A stretch of DNA of 64,000 nt, from positions 1,488,001-1,552,000 of the forward strand of contig NZ_JBODJB010000001.1 of assembly GCF_050611725.1 (NCBI RefSeq), given 5' to 3'. Each line of letters starts with the position of its first letter. The stretch's first letter is position 1. Position numbers and translations under genes: made by a program. The notes below the pieces were generated by a model. The model saw only the letters and a list, made by a program, of their open reading frames with translations, was not told the DNA's origin and did no database searches. Of this stretch, positions 17,336 through 26,849 are shown in pieces. Source of the DNA: Ferruginibacter sp050611725 (GTDB lineage: Bacteria > Bacteroidota > Bacteroidia > Chitinophagales > Chitinophagaceae).

Positions 17336-17845
17336 ATGGGCGTAACAGAAATATTGTTTTGGTTTTTAAGTGTACTTGCTCTAGGCTCTGCTATTATGGT
17401 GGTTGCTAGTAAAAGCCCTGTACACAGTATTTTATTTTTGATCATTACTTTCTTTGCCATATCCGGTCACTATATTTTACTGAATGCTCAGTTTTTAGCT
17501 ATTGTAAATATCATTGTATATGCCGGCGCAATTATGGTGTTGTTTTTATTTGTGGTGATGTTGATGAACTTGAATGCCGATTCTGAACCGCCGCAGAAAA
17601 ATAAATATTTATTATACGGAGGTACCATTGCAGGTTGCAGTTTACTTTTGGTGTTAGTAGCAGCACTCAAACAAAGTGCAATAAGTTATCAACCAACGCA
17701 ATTGCAGTATGGTAATTCAGGATTGATTGCTCATTTAGGACAGGCGCTTTTTACTGATTATGTTTTTCCGTTTGAAATAAGCAGTGTTTTGTTTCTCAGT
17801 GCAATGATCGGTGCTGTGATTATCTCAAAAAAGGAACCTAATTAA
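17336..17845 (+). CDS. nuoJ: NADH-quinone oxidoreductase subunit J
   Basis: 169 aa with five predicted membrane helices. Family stretches include SKSPVHSILFLIITFFAISGHYILLNAQFLAIVNIIVYAGAIMVLFLFVVMLMNLN, which contains the kinked third helix, and a C-terminal ISSVLFLSAMIGAVIISKK. A non-nuo gene follows after 19 bp. Confidence 0.96.
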   Translation: MGVTEILFWFLSVLALGSAIMVVASKSPVHSILFLIITFFAISGHYILLNAQFLAIVNIIVYAGAIMVLFLFVVMLMNLNADSEPPQKNKYLLYGGTIAGCSLLLVLVAALKQSAISYQPTQLQYGNSGLIAHLGQALFTDYVFPFEISSVLFLSAMIGAVIISKKEPN

Positions 17846-17864
17846 TAAAAATTATATAGCGAAG

Positions 17865-18395
17865 ATGATTAAAAGGTTTATAGTTATTATGCTTTCGGTA
17901 GTTGTTGTAAAAAGCAGCTCGGCACAGATTGATCTAAATAAGATATTGAATGTAGATGATATTTTGGGCAAAGTAATGCATGTAAAAAAAGGGTTTGCGC
18001 CAAAATTCTCTTTGGGAAATGTAAGCATTCCAAAGATCAATAAGGTAGGGGAGATATTTGGGTTAAAGAAAAACGAACAGATCAATAAATTATTTAAAAC
18101 CTTTAAAACAGGACGAACAGTTTATAAGATTGCTTCTTATGCCGGTGGCGCTGTTGCTTTGTACGGAACAATCAAAGCGGTTGATAAGGCATCCATCGCA
18201 AAAGATTATAAAGGAGCATTGATTGGAGGATTAAGTACAATAGCTTCAGGGCTAGTAACAAAATTCCTGACTAAAGGAGCTGCTTATAAAGCAACCGATA
18301 TTTTCAACGGAGTAGTTAAAAAGAAGATTAAAAATATTTTTTCAATACAACCGGCCTCTCAAACTATGGGTATGGGCTTGTATGTAAAACTATAA
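17865..18395 (+). CDS. Secreted protein of unknown function inside the nuo operon
   Basis: 176 aa. A signal peptide (MIKRFIVIMLSVVVVKSSSAQ) is cleaved near residue 21. The mature part is Lys/Gly/Ile-rich: an N-terminal helix (IDLNKILNVDDILGKV), a basic middle and a Gly/Ala-rich hydrophobic C-terminal half (YAGGAVALYGTIKAV, GALIGGLSTIASGLVTKF) that could be one or two weak membrane segments. I do not recognise a family. It is 19 bp after nuoJ and 7 bp before nuoK, so it must be translated from the nuo transcript. Confidence 0.7.
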   Translation: MIKRFIVIMLSVVVVKSSSAQIDLNKILNVDDILGKVMHVKKGFAPKFSLGNVSIPKINKVGEIFGLKKNEQINKLFKTFKTGRTVYKIASYAGGAVALYGTIKAVDKASIAKDYKGALIGGLSTIASGLVTKFLTKGAAYKATDIFNGVVKKKIKNIFSIQPASQTMGMGLYVKL

Positions 18396-18402
18396 AATTA
18401 TT

Positions 18403-18732
18403 ATGCCGGTATATTATTACATAGTTCTAGCGATTGCATTATTCAGCATTGGTATCATTGGCGTATTAACCCGTCGTAATGCTATTATTATATTTATGTG
18501 CATCGAATTAATGTTGAACGCAGTGAATTTGTTATTGGTTGCATTTTCGAAAATGCATAACCTTGCAACTACAGCACTTAACCCTTCTGCAGCAACTGAT
18601 GCTCAGGTGTTTGTTTTTTTTATCATGGTAGTAGCAGCAGCAGAGGTAAGTGTTGGATTGGCGATAATAGTAATGGCTTATAGAAATACACATTCGATAG
18701 ACGTAAACTTTTTAAATAGATTGAAGAATTAA
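18403..18732 (+). CDS. nuoK: NADH-quinone oxidoreductase subunit K
   Basis: 109 aa with three membrane helices. The conserved glutamates are in helix 2 (FMCIELMLNAVNLLL) and helix 3 (VVAAAEVSVGLAIIVMAYRN), part of the central proton-conducting axis. It ends one base before the first arm of a perfect 22-bp inverted repeat. Confidence 0.96.
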   Translation: MPVYYYIVLAIALFSIGIIGVLTRRNAIIIFMCIELMLNAVNLLLVAFSKMHNLATTALNPSAATDAQVFVFFIMVVAAAEVSVGLAIIVMAYRNTHSIDVNFLNRLKN

Positions 18733-18840
18733 GCCCCCATCCCCTAAAGGGGAGAAAGGCAACAGAATATTTTAACAAAGAAACTAACGGATTTATTTTA
18801 TTAAAACTCTTTAAATAACTCCCCTTTAGGGGATGGGGGC
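18733..18840. repeat. Two-armed palindromic element between nuoK and nuoL
   Basis: Arms at 18733-18754 and 18819-18840 are perfect reverse complements over 22 bp, and each contains the inner palindrome CCCCTAAAGGGG or CCCCTTTAGGGG. The left arm starts directly after the nuoK stop; the right arm ends 2 bp before the nuoL ATG. The 64-bp middle is AT-rich without a gene. Best-preserved copy of the family found in five spacers of this window. Confidence 0.88.
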
Positions 18841-18842
18841 AC

Positions 18843-20747
18843 ATGAATAATATTTTACAAATAGTTTGGTTGATACCTGTTCTTCCCTTGATCGGCTTTT
18901 TGATCAACGGATTAGGCAGAAAGCACTTGTCAAAAACCTTGGTAGGAATTGTTGGGAGCGGAGTTATATTCGGCGCATTCCTCATCAGCCTATATGCGTT
19001 TATAAGTGTTAAGAGTGGTAATACACATCTTGCTCATTATTTTAATTTCATCAATACAGATGCTATTAAAGTTGGATTCGATTTTCAGATCGATCAACTG
19101 TCGTCTCTCTTTCTTTTGATCATTACCGGTGTTGGTTTTTTAATTCATGTCTATTCTACTTCTTATATGCATGAAGAAGACAGCAAAGACTTCGCAAAAT
19201 ATTTTGCCTACCTGAATTTATTTGTGTTCTCCATGTTGCTGTTAGTAATGGGTGGCAACTATATCATTATGTTCATCGGTTGGGAAGGGGTAGGTTTATG
19301 TTCTTATTTGTTAATCGGGTATTGGTTTAAAAACAATGATTATAATAATGCGGCTAAGAAGGCATTCATTATGAATCGTATTGGCGACCTGGGTTTTTTA
19401 TTGGCTGTTTTTTGGCTGTTTACTAAACTAGGGACAACAGATTATCATCAGGTGTTTGCAAATATTTCTAAACTTTCAACATTTGACATTACGGGTATCA
19501 CCATGTTATTATTTGTAGGAGCGACAGGTAAAAGTGCTCAGATTCCTTTATATACCTGGTTGCCTGATGCGATGGCAGGCCCAACTCCGGTGAGTGCTTT
19601 GATACATGCTGCAACCATGGTTACTGCAGGTATTTATATGATTGCACGTAGCAACGTACTATTTACAATGGCTCCTGCTACACAATGTGTAATAGCTGTT
19701 ATCGGGTTGGCAACAGCAATTCTTGCAGCTACCATTGCCTTAAAGCAAAACGATATTAAAAAAGTGCTGGCATACTCTACCGTTAGTCAGTTAGGTTATA
19801 TGTTTTTAGGCTTAGGTGTTGGTGCATATACCGGCGCTGTTTTTCATGTAATGACACATGCATTTTTTAAAGCGCTGTTGTTCTTAGGTGCTGGTAGTGT
19901 TATTCATGCAATGGGAGGGGAGCAGGATATGCGTAATATGGGAGGATTAAAAAAGTATATGAGCATAACTCATCTTACCTTTTTGATTGGTTGTTTGGCT
20001 ATTGCAGGAATGCCTCCTTTTTCAGGTTTCTTTTCTAAAGATGAAATATTAGCCGGTGCTTATGCACACAGCCCACTACTATGGGGAGTTGGTGTGATAG
20101 GCGCATTAATGACCGCTTTTTATATGTTCCGTTTATATGCTATGACTTTCTTAGGCCAGTTCAGGGGTACTCATGATCAGGAGCACCATCTGCATGAAAG
20201 TCCGTTGGCAATTACATTGCCACTAGTTGTTCTTGCGATCCTGGCTTTTACAGGAGGGTTAATCGGTATACCGGAAGTATTCTTGCATGGTGGTCATCGC
20301 CTCGAAGCATTTCTTGAGCCGGTTTTTGCTCCGAGCAATGCTTTGGTTGAAAAACATCATTTATCTCACCAGATAGAGTATACGCTGATGGCTGTTTCTG
20401 TAGTAGGAGCACTGGTAGCCTTGATATATGCCTGGAGTAAATTCAGCAAATATCAAAAGTCTGACACAGAAGAAACAGGTATTGGAAAAGTGCTTGCTAA
20501 TAAATGGTACATCGATGAATTATACAACATTGTAATTGTTAAACCTATGCAATCCATTGCAACATTCTTTGATAATATTATTGAAAAGAAAGGTATCGAT
20601 GGTTTTGTAAATGGTATCGGTAAAGCGGTTAATTATAGCAGTCGTCAAATTCGTTTACTGCAAAGCGGACAAGTCGGCACTTATGTATTTTTAATGGTAC
20701 TTGGTATTTTAGCATTATTTATTATTCAATTGTTTTTAGTAAAATAA
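18843..20747 (+). CDS. nuoL: NADH-quinone oxidoreductase subunit L
   Basis: 634 aa. Antiporter-like proton-pumping subunit at the distal end of the membrane arm, with about 16 helices and the long C-terminal lateral helix (residues 540-600). Visible are GWEGVGLCSYLLIGYW (catalytic Glu of helix 5), KSAQIPLYTWLPDAMAGPTPVSALIHAATMVTAG and KKVLAYSTVSQLGYMFLGLG. The ATG is only 2 bp from a long hairpin arm and lacks a purine-rich ribosome site, which fits Bacteroidota initiation. Confidence 0.97.
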   Translation: MNNILQIVWLIPVLPLIGFLINGLGRKHLSKTLVGIVGSGVIFGAFLISLYAFISVKSGNTHLAHYFNFINTDAIKVGFDFQIDQLSSLFLLIITGVGFLIHVYSTSYMHEEDSKDFAKYFAYLNLFVFSMLLLVMGGNYIIMFIGWEGVGLCSYLLIGYWFKNNDYNNAAKKAFIMNRIGDLGFLLAVFWLFTKLGTTDYHQVFANISKLSTFDITGITMLLFVGATGKSAQIPLYTWLPDAMAGPTPVSALIHAATMVTAGIYMIARSNVLFTMAPATQCVIAVIGLATAILAATIALKQNDIKKVLAYSTVSQLGYMFLGLGVGAYTGAVFHVMTHAFFKALLFLGAGSVIHAMGGEQDMRNMGGLKKYMSITHLTFLIGCLAIAGMPPFSGFFSKDEILAGAYAHSPLLWGVGVIGALMTAFYMFRLYAMTFLGQFRGTHDQEHHLHESPLAITLPLVVLAILAFTGGLIGIPEVFLHGGHRLEAFLEPVFAPSNALVEKHHLSHQIEYTLMAVSVVGALVALIYAWSKFSKYQKSDTEETGIGKVLANKWYIDELYNIVIVKPMQSIATFFDNIIEKKGIDGFVNGIGKAVNYSSRQIRLLQSGQVGTYVFLMVLGILALFIIQLFLVK

Positions 20748-20754
20748 CTTTTTA

Positions 20755-22233
20755 ATGTTTGGAGATTATATAACACTTCCTCATTTATTGATTTTTGTTC
20801 CGTTAATTGCGGGGCTTGTAACTTTCTTTCTTAAAAAGGAAAGTTCAGCAAAATCATCAGCTTTGTTTGCTTCTATCGTAACGCTGTTTGTGTCTGTTGC
20901 CAGTTTATATTTTGCAGATAATAAGGATCTGAGCGGTGTAAACTTCAGTTATGTTTGGCTTAAACACATTGGAAGTAGTTTTTCAGTAGCATTGGATGGC
21001 ATGGGAAGATTACTGACTCTGTTGACAGCCATAGCGTTTCCTTTGATCTTTGTTGCAACGTATAAAAATTCTTATAAAAACGCCAATGTATTTTATGGAC
21101 TAATGCTTTTATCTCAGTCGGGCCTCATGGGAGTGTTCTTATCGATGGATGCATTACTGTTCTATTTCTTCTGGGAGTTGGCTTTGATACCTGTTTACTT
21201 TTTATGTAGTCGTTGGGGGGGTGAAAAAAGAATACAAGCGACGTTTAAATTCTTCGTATACACTTTTGCAGGTTCGTTATTGATGTTGCTGGGCATTATT
21301 TATACTTATCTGCATACCGAGCCAACTAATGTTTCGGAACATAGTTTTGCTATGCATGCATTTTATAATGCGGCATTAAATCCACATCAGGAAAATTGGT
21401 TGTTTTGGTTATTCTTTATAGCTTTTGCAATCAAGATGCCGGTCTTTCCTTTCCATACATGGCAGCCAGGGGCTTATGAACAATCTCCAACATCTGTAAC
21501 AATGGTATTAAGTGGTGTAATGGTTAAGATGGGATTGTTTGCCGTATTACGTTGGTTATTGCCGGTTTTTCCAAAAGCAGTAATACAATTCGATAATATT
21601 GTTATTGGCTTGTCAGTTATTGGAATTATTTATGCAAGTCTTATTGCAATCAAACAAAATGATCTGAAACGTTTGGTCGCTTATTCTTCTATTGCACATA
21701 TAGGCTTAATGAGTGCTGCGATCTTTGCAACTAAGCAGGTTGGTATAGAAGGTGTAATGATACAGATGTTCAATCATGGTATCAATATCATTGGTTTATG
21801 GATAGTGGTAGAACTGATCGAAAAACAAACAGGTGTTCGAAAAATATCCGAGTTAGGTGGTATAGCACATAAAGCACCTGTATTAACTATCATGTTGGTG
21901 ATAATTGCTTTTGCAAATATTGCATTACCATTAACCAATGCATTTGTTGGAGAGTTCATGATGTTTAATGGGTTATTTCAGTTCAATAAATGGTACACAG
22001 CATTTGCCGGTATCAGTATTATTTTGGCCGCAGTATATACATTAAATATGGTGAAAAATGTTTTTTACGGCGAAGCCAATGCACTAACTGCTGGAATGAA
22101 AGACATTTCATTGAACGAAAAAATAATATTGGCTGTGATTGTGGTAATGATATTTATTGTTGGTGTATTTCCACAACCAATGCTGGATATGACAAAGGAT
22201 ACTGTAACATTAATTTTATCAAAGTTTAAATAA
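20755..22233 (+). CDS. nuoM: NADH-quinone oxidoreductase subunit M
   Basis: 492 aa, about 14 helices. Second antiporter-like proton-pumping subunit. Key stretches are YFFWELALIPVYFLCSRWGG (helix 5 Glu), IKMPVFPFHTWQPGAYEQSPTSVTMVLSG and KRLVAYSSIAHIGLMSAAIF. Most relatives read FHTWLPDAH at the helix 7-8 junction; here it is FHTWQPGAYEQ, a Bacteroidota-type variant. It follows nuoL after 7 bp. Confidence 0.96.
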   Translation: MFGDYITLPHLLIFVPLIAGLVTFFLKKESSAKSSALFASIVTLFVSVASLYFADNKDLSGVNFSYVWLKHIGSSFSVALDGMGRLLTLLTAIAFPLIFVATYKNSYKNANVFYGLMLLSQSGLMGVFLSMDALLFYFFWELALIPVYFLCSRWGGEKRIQATFKFFVYTFAGSLLMLLGIIYTYLHTEPTNVSEHSFAMHAFYNAALNPHQENWLFWLFFIAFAIKMPVFPFHTWQPGAYEQSPTSVTMVLSGVMVKMGLFAVLRWLLPVFPKAVIQFDNIVIGLSVIGIIYASLIAIKQNDLKRLVAYSSIAHIGLMSAAIFATKQVGIEGVMIQMFNHGINIIGLWIVVELIEKQTGVRKISELGGIAHKAPVLTIMLVIIAFANIALPLTNAFVGEFMMFNGLFQFNKWYTAFAGISIILAAVYTLNMVKNVFYGEANALTAGMKDISLNEKIILAVIVVMIFIVGVFPQPMLDMTKDTVTLILSKFK

Positions 22234-22240
22234 AACAAAT

Positions 22241-22260
22241 CTCCTTTAGGGGATAGGGCT
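22241..22260. repeat. Single arm of the CCCCTAAAGGGG-type element
   Basis: CTCCTTTAGGGGATAGGGCT fills most of the nuoM-nuoN gap and ends 1 bp before the nuoN ATG. Only the right arm of the two-armed element is present. Confidence 0.65.
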
Positions 22261-22261
22261 T

Positions 22262-23656
22262 ATGAATGCAATAATAGTAACAGCAATTTTGGGTATAGTG
22301 ATGATGTTTGGAGGTATATTCTTCAAATCGAAAAGCACGCCTAAATATGTGGCAATAGCAGGTCTGATATTGGTTTTGATCGTAAACAGTCTTGAGTTAA
22401 TATCAGGAGAATCTTTCTTTGAAATTAACCTTAGAGATATGCTGACCTTTAACAGTTTTAATCTCACATTTTTAACGGTAATATTTGCTGCTACACTATT
22501 GTATTTTTTATTGAACGGACGGGATATAGAAAGAGTAGGCAGCAATGTGTCGGAATATTTTGCACTTATATTTTTTGTATTGTGTGGAGTAACAATATCA
22601 GCTACCTATAACTCATTGCTTACTTTATTTTTAGGGATAGAAATAATGTCTATTCCTCTTTATATACTAACGGGAAGCGATAAACGTAATTTGAAAAGCA
22701 ATGAAGCCGCCTTGAAATATTTTTTAATGGGAGCTTTTTCAACGGGTATTATGCTCATGGGTATAGCTTTTATTTATGGTGGTAATGTAGAGGGCTCCTT
22801 CTATATTAACAGTATTGGTTTAGGAGAAGGGCCAATGCCGGTAATGATTGCAGTTGGGTTGGTTTTTCTGCTGATTGCAATGTCATTTAAAGTTTCGGCT
22901 GCACCTTTCCATTTCTGGACTCCCGATGTGTATGATGGAGCTCCAACGGTTTTCACTTCTTTTATGGCAACCATTATAAAGGCTGCAGCATTTATCGCAT
23001 TCATTCGTCTTTTTGAAAATGCATTCGGAAAAGTTCATGCTCAATGGCAACTATTGATTGCTTTAATAACGGCTGCAACATTATTGGTTGGTAATCTTAC
23101 CGCAGTTTTTCAACAAAGTGTAAAAAGAATGTTGGCCTATTCAAGCATTGCACAGGCAGGTTTTATGTTGTTAGCGATCTTTTCGTTCAACCAGTTTGCA
23201 AAAGAAGGATTGGTATTATATACTGCTGCATACTCTTTGGCTTCAATTGGTTTGTTTGCCATTCTTATCAGAATGAATGATTATACGATCGAGGGTTTTA
23301 ACGGGTTGGCAAAACAACAGCCATTGTTAGCCGTTACTGGAACTGTTTTTTTACTTTCACTTACAGGTATTCCGCTCACTGCAGGTTTTCTTGGAAAATT
23401 CTACATGCTGATGGCCGCATTAAAAGACGGACATCAAAAGTGGTTGATCATTCTAGCGGTGCTATGTGCAGCAATCAGTGCCTATTATTATTTCAGGATC
23501 ATTCAGGCAATGTTCTTTAAAGAAAGTAATAATGATTCAGTTACGCAAGAGTGGGATATTAACACGGCGTTTAAGATTTTGTTAGTGCTCATTGCAGTAT
23601 TGTTGATCGTTCTGGGTATTTTCCCAACAATTATTACTGATTGGTTACATTACTAA
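22262..23656 (+). CDS. nuoN: NADH-quinone oxidoreductase subunit N
   Basis: 464 aa, about 14 helices. Third antiporter-like subunit. Recognisable stretches are LFLGIEIMSIPLYILTGSDKRN, FKVSAAPFHFWTPDVYDGAPTVFTSFMATIIKAAAF and KRMLAYSSIAQAGFMLLAI. It closes the nuo operon; no terminator hairpin is visible in the 85 bp before the next gene on the same strand. Confidence 0.96.
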   Translation: MNAIIVTAILGIVMMFGGIFFKSKSTPKYVAIAGLILVLIVNSLELISGESFFEINLRDMLTFNSFNLTFLTVIFAATLLYFLLNGRDIERVGSNVSEYFALIFFVLCGVTISATYNSLLTLFLGIEIMSIPLYILTGSDKRNLKSNEAALKYFLMGAFSTGIMLMGIAFIYGGNVEGSFYINSIGLGEGPMPVMIAVGLVFLLIAMSFKVSAAPFHFWTPDVYDGAPTVFTSFMATIIKAAAFIAFIRLFENAFGKVHAQWQLLIALITAATLLVGNLTAVFQQSVKRMLAYSSIAQAGFMLLAIFSFNQFAKEGLVLYTAAYSLASIGLFAILIRMNDYTIEGFNGLAKQQPLLAVTGTVFLLSLTGIPLTAGFLGKFYMLMAALKDGHQKWLIILAVLCAAISAYYYFRIIQAMFFKESNNDSVTQEWDINTAFKILLVLIAVLLIVLGIFPTIITDWLHY

Positions 23657-23741
23657 ATCTCAACTGAGCCGTATTTGCCGTTTATAATTTTTTGCCGCTT
23701 TACTTGATTTACCTTTTTACCTTTAGGCAGAATTCTATTGA

Positions 23742-25025
23742 ATGAATATAAAGGATACCATAAGGATATCATACAGTACCATCAAAAGCAACAAACTTCG
23801 TACAGTAATTACCGTTAGTATTATGGCTTTGGGTATTATGGCATTGATAGCTATCATTACTGCCGTAGAAGCTGTTAACGTAAGTCTTACACAAAGCTTC
23901 AGTACAATGGGGGCCAATTCGTTCAGTCTTCGTTTTAAGGAAAGGAATATCCGTTTTGGCGGCGACCCCAATCGGGGAGAAACCAAAAAAACAACCCGTA
24001 GTTTACTAAAGCAAAGATCTTCCAGCGAAGGAAAGCCTATCAGTTTCGATGAAGCAAGGGAATTTAAAAGTCGCTATATGTTTCCAGCGGTTGTAGGTAT
24101 TGGCATTTCAGGGCCAAGTGGTATCATTGTTAACGTCGACAATAAAAAAACTAATCCGGATATCCGTGTTATTGGAGGCGACGAAAATTATCTGGCTTTG
24201 AACGGATATGAGTTGTCTGCAGGTAGAAATTTTACAGAGGCAGATGTTGAATCGGGTAGTAGTGTTTGTGTGATTGGAAATATAGTTGCACAAAAAATGT
24301 TTGGAGAGAATAATCAGCGAGCAATAAATAAACAAATAACTGTTGCAGGAAATAAATACAGGGTCATCGGTGTTACAAAAGATAAAGGCAGTAGTGCATT
24401 CATGAACGCCGATAAAATTGTGATCACAACCTACAATAATATCAGACGGGTTTATGGTACTACAGGAAAGTCGTATAATATTGCTATAATGGTATCAGAT
24501 ATGAAAATGATGGATGTGGCAATCGGTGAAGCTAAAGGAGCTTTTCGTCCGGTAAGAAAACTAGATGTAAAAGAAGAAGATAATTTTTATGTTGATAAAA
24601 GCGATAGCATTGCTCAATCGCTCATGACCAATCTTGGTTTTTTAAAATATGCCACCCTTGCCATTGCATTGATCACCCTCATAGGGGCGGCCATAGGCTT
24701 GATGAATATCATGTTGGTGGCCGTAAATGAACGAACAAAGGAAATAGGACTGATAAAATCACTAGGAGGCAAAGCATCGGACGTAAGAGCTCAGTTTTTG
24801 TGGGAATCTCTCTTGATTAGCCTTTTAGGAGCCATAGTTGGCATTTTATCCGGAATCATCCTAGGTAATGTAGTAGCAATTATGTTGAAAACAGGCTTTG
24901 TAATTCCTTGGGCATGGATCATTGCCGGGGTAATCATATGTTCCATAGTAGGTTTGCTGGCAGGGCTTTACCCGGCATACAAAGCTTCTAAATTAGACCC
25001 CATTGTGGCACTTCGGTACGAGTAA
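23742..25025 (+). CDS. MacB/FtsX-type ABC transporter permease
   Basis: 427 aa. One N-terminal membrane helix (about 20-45), a large periplasmic MacB-type domain (residues 50-290, MGANSFSLRF and later QITVAGNKYRVIGVTKDKGSS) and an FtsX domain with three C-terminal helices, including GLMNIMLVAVNERTKEIGLIKSLGGKASDVRAQFLWESLL, the cytoplasmic coupling loop, and YPAYKASKLDPIVALRYE at the end. No ATPase or membrane-fusion gene is adjacent, so the partner must be elsewhere. Such systems use ATP for mechanotransmission or lipoprotein/peptide export; the substrate is unknown. Confidence 0.88.
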   Translation: MNIKDTIRISYSTIKSNKLRTVITVSIMALGIMALIAIITAVEAVNVSLTQSFSTMGANSFSLRFKERNIRFGGDPNRGETKKTTRSLLKQRSSSEGKPISFDEAREFKSRYMFPAVVGIGISGPSGIIVNVDNKKTNPDIRVIGGDENYLALNGYELSAGRNFTEADVESGSSVCVIGNIVAQKMFGENNQRAINKQITVAGNKYRVIGVTKDKGSSAFMNADKIVITTYNNIRRVYGTTGKSYNIAIMVSDMKMMDVAIGEAKGAFRPVRKLDVKEEDNFYVDKSDSIAQSLMTNLGFLKYATLAIALITLIGAAIGLMNIMLVAVNERTKEIGLIKSLGGKASDVRAQFLWESLLISLLGAIVGILSGIILGNVVAIMLKTGFVIPWAWIIAGVIICSIVGLLAGLYPAYKASKLDPIVALRYE

Positions 25026-25249
25026 AAAAATACAAATTTCCATACATTTTTGTACACTTTTTTTTGAGAAAATATAATGACGAAAAAAAAACAAATCCGT
25101 ACATATACTTCCATTTATTTTACTAACTTGTGTCTCTCGAAATATTAACGATAAAATTTTATTGTTGCAACGCTTTTTTTTCTTAGCATTGCGGAATAAT
25201 AAATTTTTAAAAATCAGAATCTAATTTCATTAATTAAAATTTGAATGTT

Positions 25250-26101
25250 ATGGCAGCGTCTGCAACTGTAAAACCGGCTACTTCAGTGCAAGTAAAAAAG
25301 TCTAGTAATTTAATTTCTTTGTTGGCTCCCGTGGTTTGTATAATCGTTGGTTATTTGATCTGGAGGTTTGTGCTTGGAGCTAACTCTGGGTTTACAAAAC
25401 CCGATACACATGGTGGCTTTTGGCCCGAACACGATGGCCCCAAAAATGCATTAAACAAAATGTATTTGGGTGGTATCATTGTACCAATCCTGATCGGTTC
25501 ATTTTTAACAATGATCACTTTTGTGGTTGAGCGTTTTTTAACTATAGGTAAAGCAACAGGTAGTGGTAACAATGCAGACTTTATCCGCAAAGTACAATAT
25601 CATCTTGCAAATAAAAATGTAGATGCTGCTATTGCAGAATGCGATAAGCAAAAAGGTAGTGTTGGTAATGTAATGAAAGCCGGCTTGGGTCGTTACAAAG
25701 ACATGATCAATAACACTGAGCTTTCTACAGAACAAAAAATTATGGCAATTCAGAAAGAAGTTGAAGAAGCAACTTCTTTAGAGTTACCAATGCTTGAAAA
25801 AAATCTTGTATTCTTATCTACTATTGCTTCAGTAGCAACTTTGTTAGGGTTGTTAGGAACGGTACTGGGTATGATACGTTCATTCTCTGCTTTAGGTGAA
25901 GGTGAAGGCGGTGGCGATGCTGCAAGTAAATTATCGGTAGGTATCTCAGAGGCCTTGTATAATACTGCATTAGGTATCGGTACATCTGCATTTGCGATCA
26001 TTTTCTATAACATTTTTACTACTAAGATCGATGGTATTACTTATGGTATCGATGAAAGTGGATTTACTTTAACACAAAGCTTCGCATCTCTATACAAATA
26101 A
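25250..26101 (+). CDS. exbB: ExbB/MotA/TolQ-type proton channel protein
   Basis: 283 aa from ATG 25250 (an in-frame TTG lies 9 bp upstream). Three membrane helices: about 25-45, 78-98 and a long C-terminal pair around ATLLGLLGTVLGMIRSFSALGEGEGGGDAASKLSVGISEALYNTALGIGTSAFAIIFYNIF, which is the MotA/ExbB signature. The extended N-terminus and the inserted WPEHDGPKNALNKM loop are typical for Bacteroidota. It forms the pentameric proton channel with ExbD that drives TonB. The 224-bp region upstream is AT-rich with no promoter I can call. Confidence 0.92.
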   Translation: MAASATVKPATSVQVKKSSNLISLLAPVVCIIVGYLIWRFVLGANSGFTKPDTHGGFWPEHDGPKNALNKMYLGGIIVPILIGSFLTMITFVVERFLTIGKATGSGNNADFIRKVQYHLANKNVDAAIAECDKQKGSVGNVMKAGLGRYKDMINNTELSTEQKIMAIQKEVEEATSLELPMLEKNLVFLSTIASVATLLGLLGTVLGMIRSFSALGEGEGGGDAASKLSVGISEALYNTALGIGTSAFAIIFYNIFTTKIDGITYGIDESGFTLTQSFASLYK

Positions 26102-26151
26102 TTGTATGGAATAAGCATTGATTTGAATCTTAATTAAGTAAAAAAAATAAA

Positions 26152-26826
26152 ATGGGAAGAGCCAAAATACCTCGTAAGAGTACTAATATAGACATGACGG
26201 CTATGTGTGATGTTGCATTCCTCTTACTATCATTCTTTATTCTGGCAACAAAACAAAAACCACCTGAAGCTGTCGCCGTTGCAACGCCAAACTCGGTTTC
26301 ATCTGTTGCTGTTCCGGAAAACTCTCTTTTGATCACATTAACAAAAGAAGGAAAATGTTTTTTAATGTTGGGTGAAGACACAAAGAAGAAGCAGATCATT
26401 GAGAGTGTTAATTCATACAATCAATTAGGACTGTCTGATCCTCAGATAACAAGATTAGCATCAATGCCGGTATTGGGGATGCCTTTAGGCCAAATAAAAG
26501 GCTTGTTAGATCTGGGAGAAGAAATACCTCCATCAAGAATGCCGGGAATACCGATTGGAGACAGCACCAATGAATTAACTGATTGGATAAGAGGTATCAA
26601 TATCGCTTATACCGGAATACCTTTAAAAGAGTTGGAAGATAAAATACTACTTAAAGGAGACCAGCAAGCCTTGTACCCGACGTTTAAAAACATCAAGCAA
26701 GCACTGAAAAAGAATAATATTTTCAAATTTAGAATTGTTACTAACGGGGAAATAGCTCCAGTTGGATCGGAGTTGTATAATAACAACAAACTTGGAGTAA
26801 CAGCCACCGGTGAAAAAAAGAAATAA
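26152..26826 (+). CDS. exbD: ExbD-type protein (first of three)
   Basis: 224 aa. The single membrane helix lies after a basic head, with the conserved proton-carrying Asp in IDMTAMCDVAFLLLSFFIL (about residues 17-37). The periplasmic domain is longer than in the other two copies and includes a stretch of unusual composition (PQITRLASMPVLGMPLGQIKGLLDLGEEIPPSRMPGIPIGD, residues 92-131). Part of the exbB-exbD-exbD-tonB unit. Confidence 0.9.
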   Translation: MGRAKIPRKSTNIDMTAMCDVAFLLLSFFILATKQKPPEAVAVATPNSVSSVAVPENSLLITLTKEGKCFLMLGEDTKKKQIIESVNSYNQLGLSDPQITRLASMPVLGMPLGQIKGLLDLGEEIPPSRMPGIPIGDSTNELTDWIRGINIAYTGIPLKELEDKILLKGDQQALYPTFKNIKQALKKNNIFKFRIVTNGEIAPVGSELYNNNKLGVTATGEKKK

Positions 26827-26849
26827 TTCGTTAAAATAAAGAATATTTT

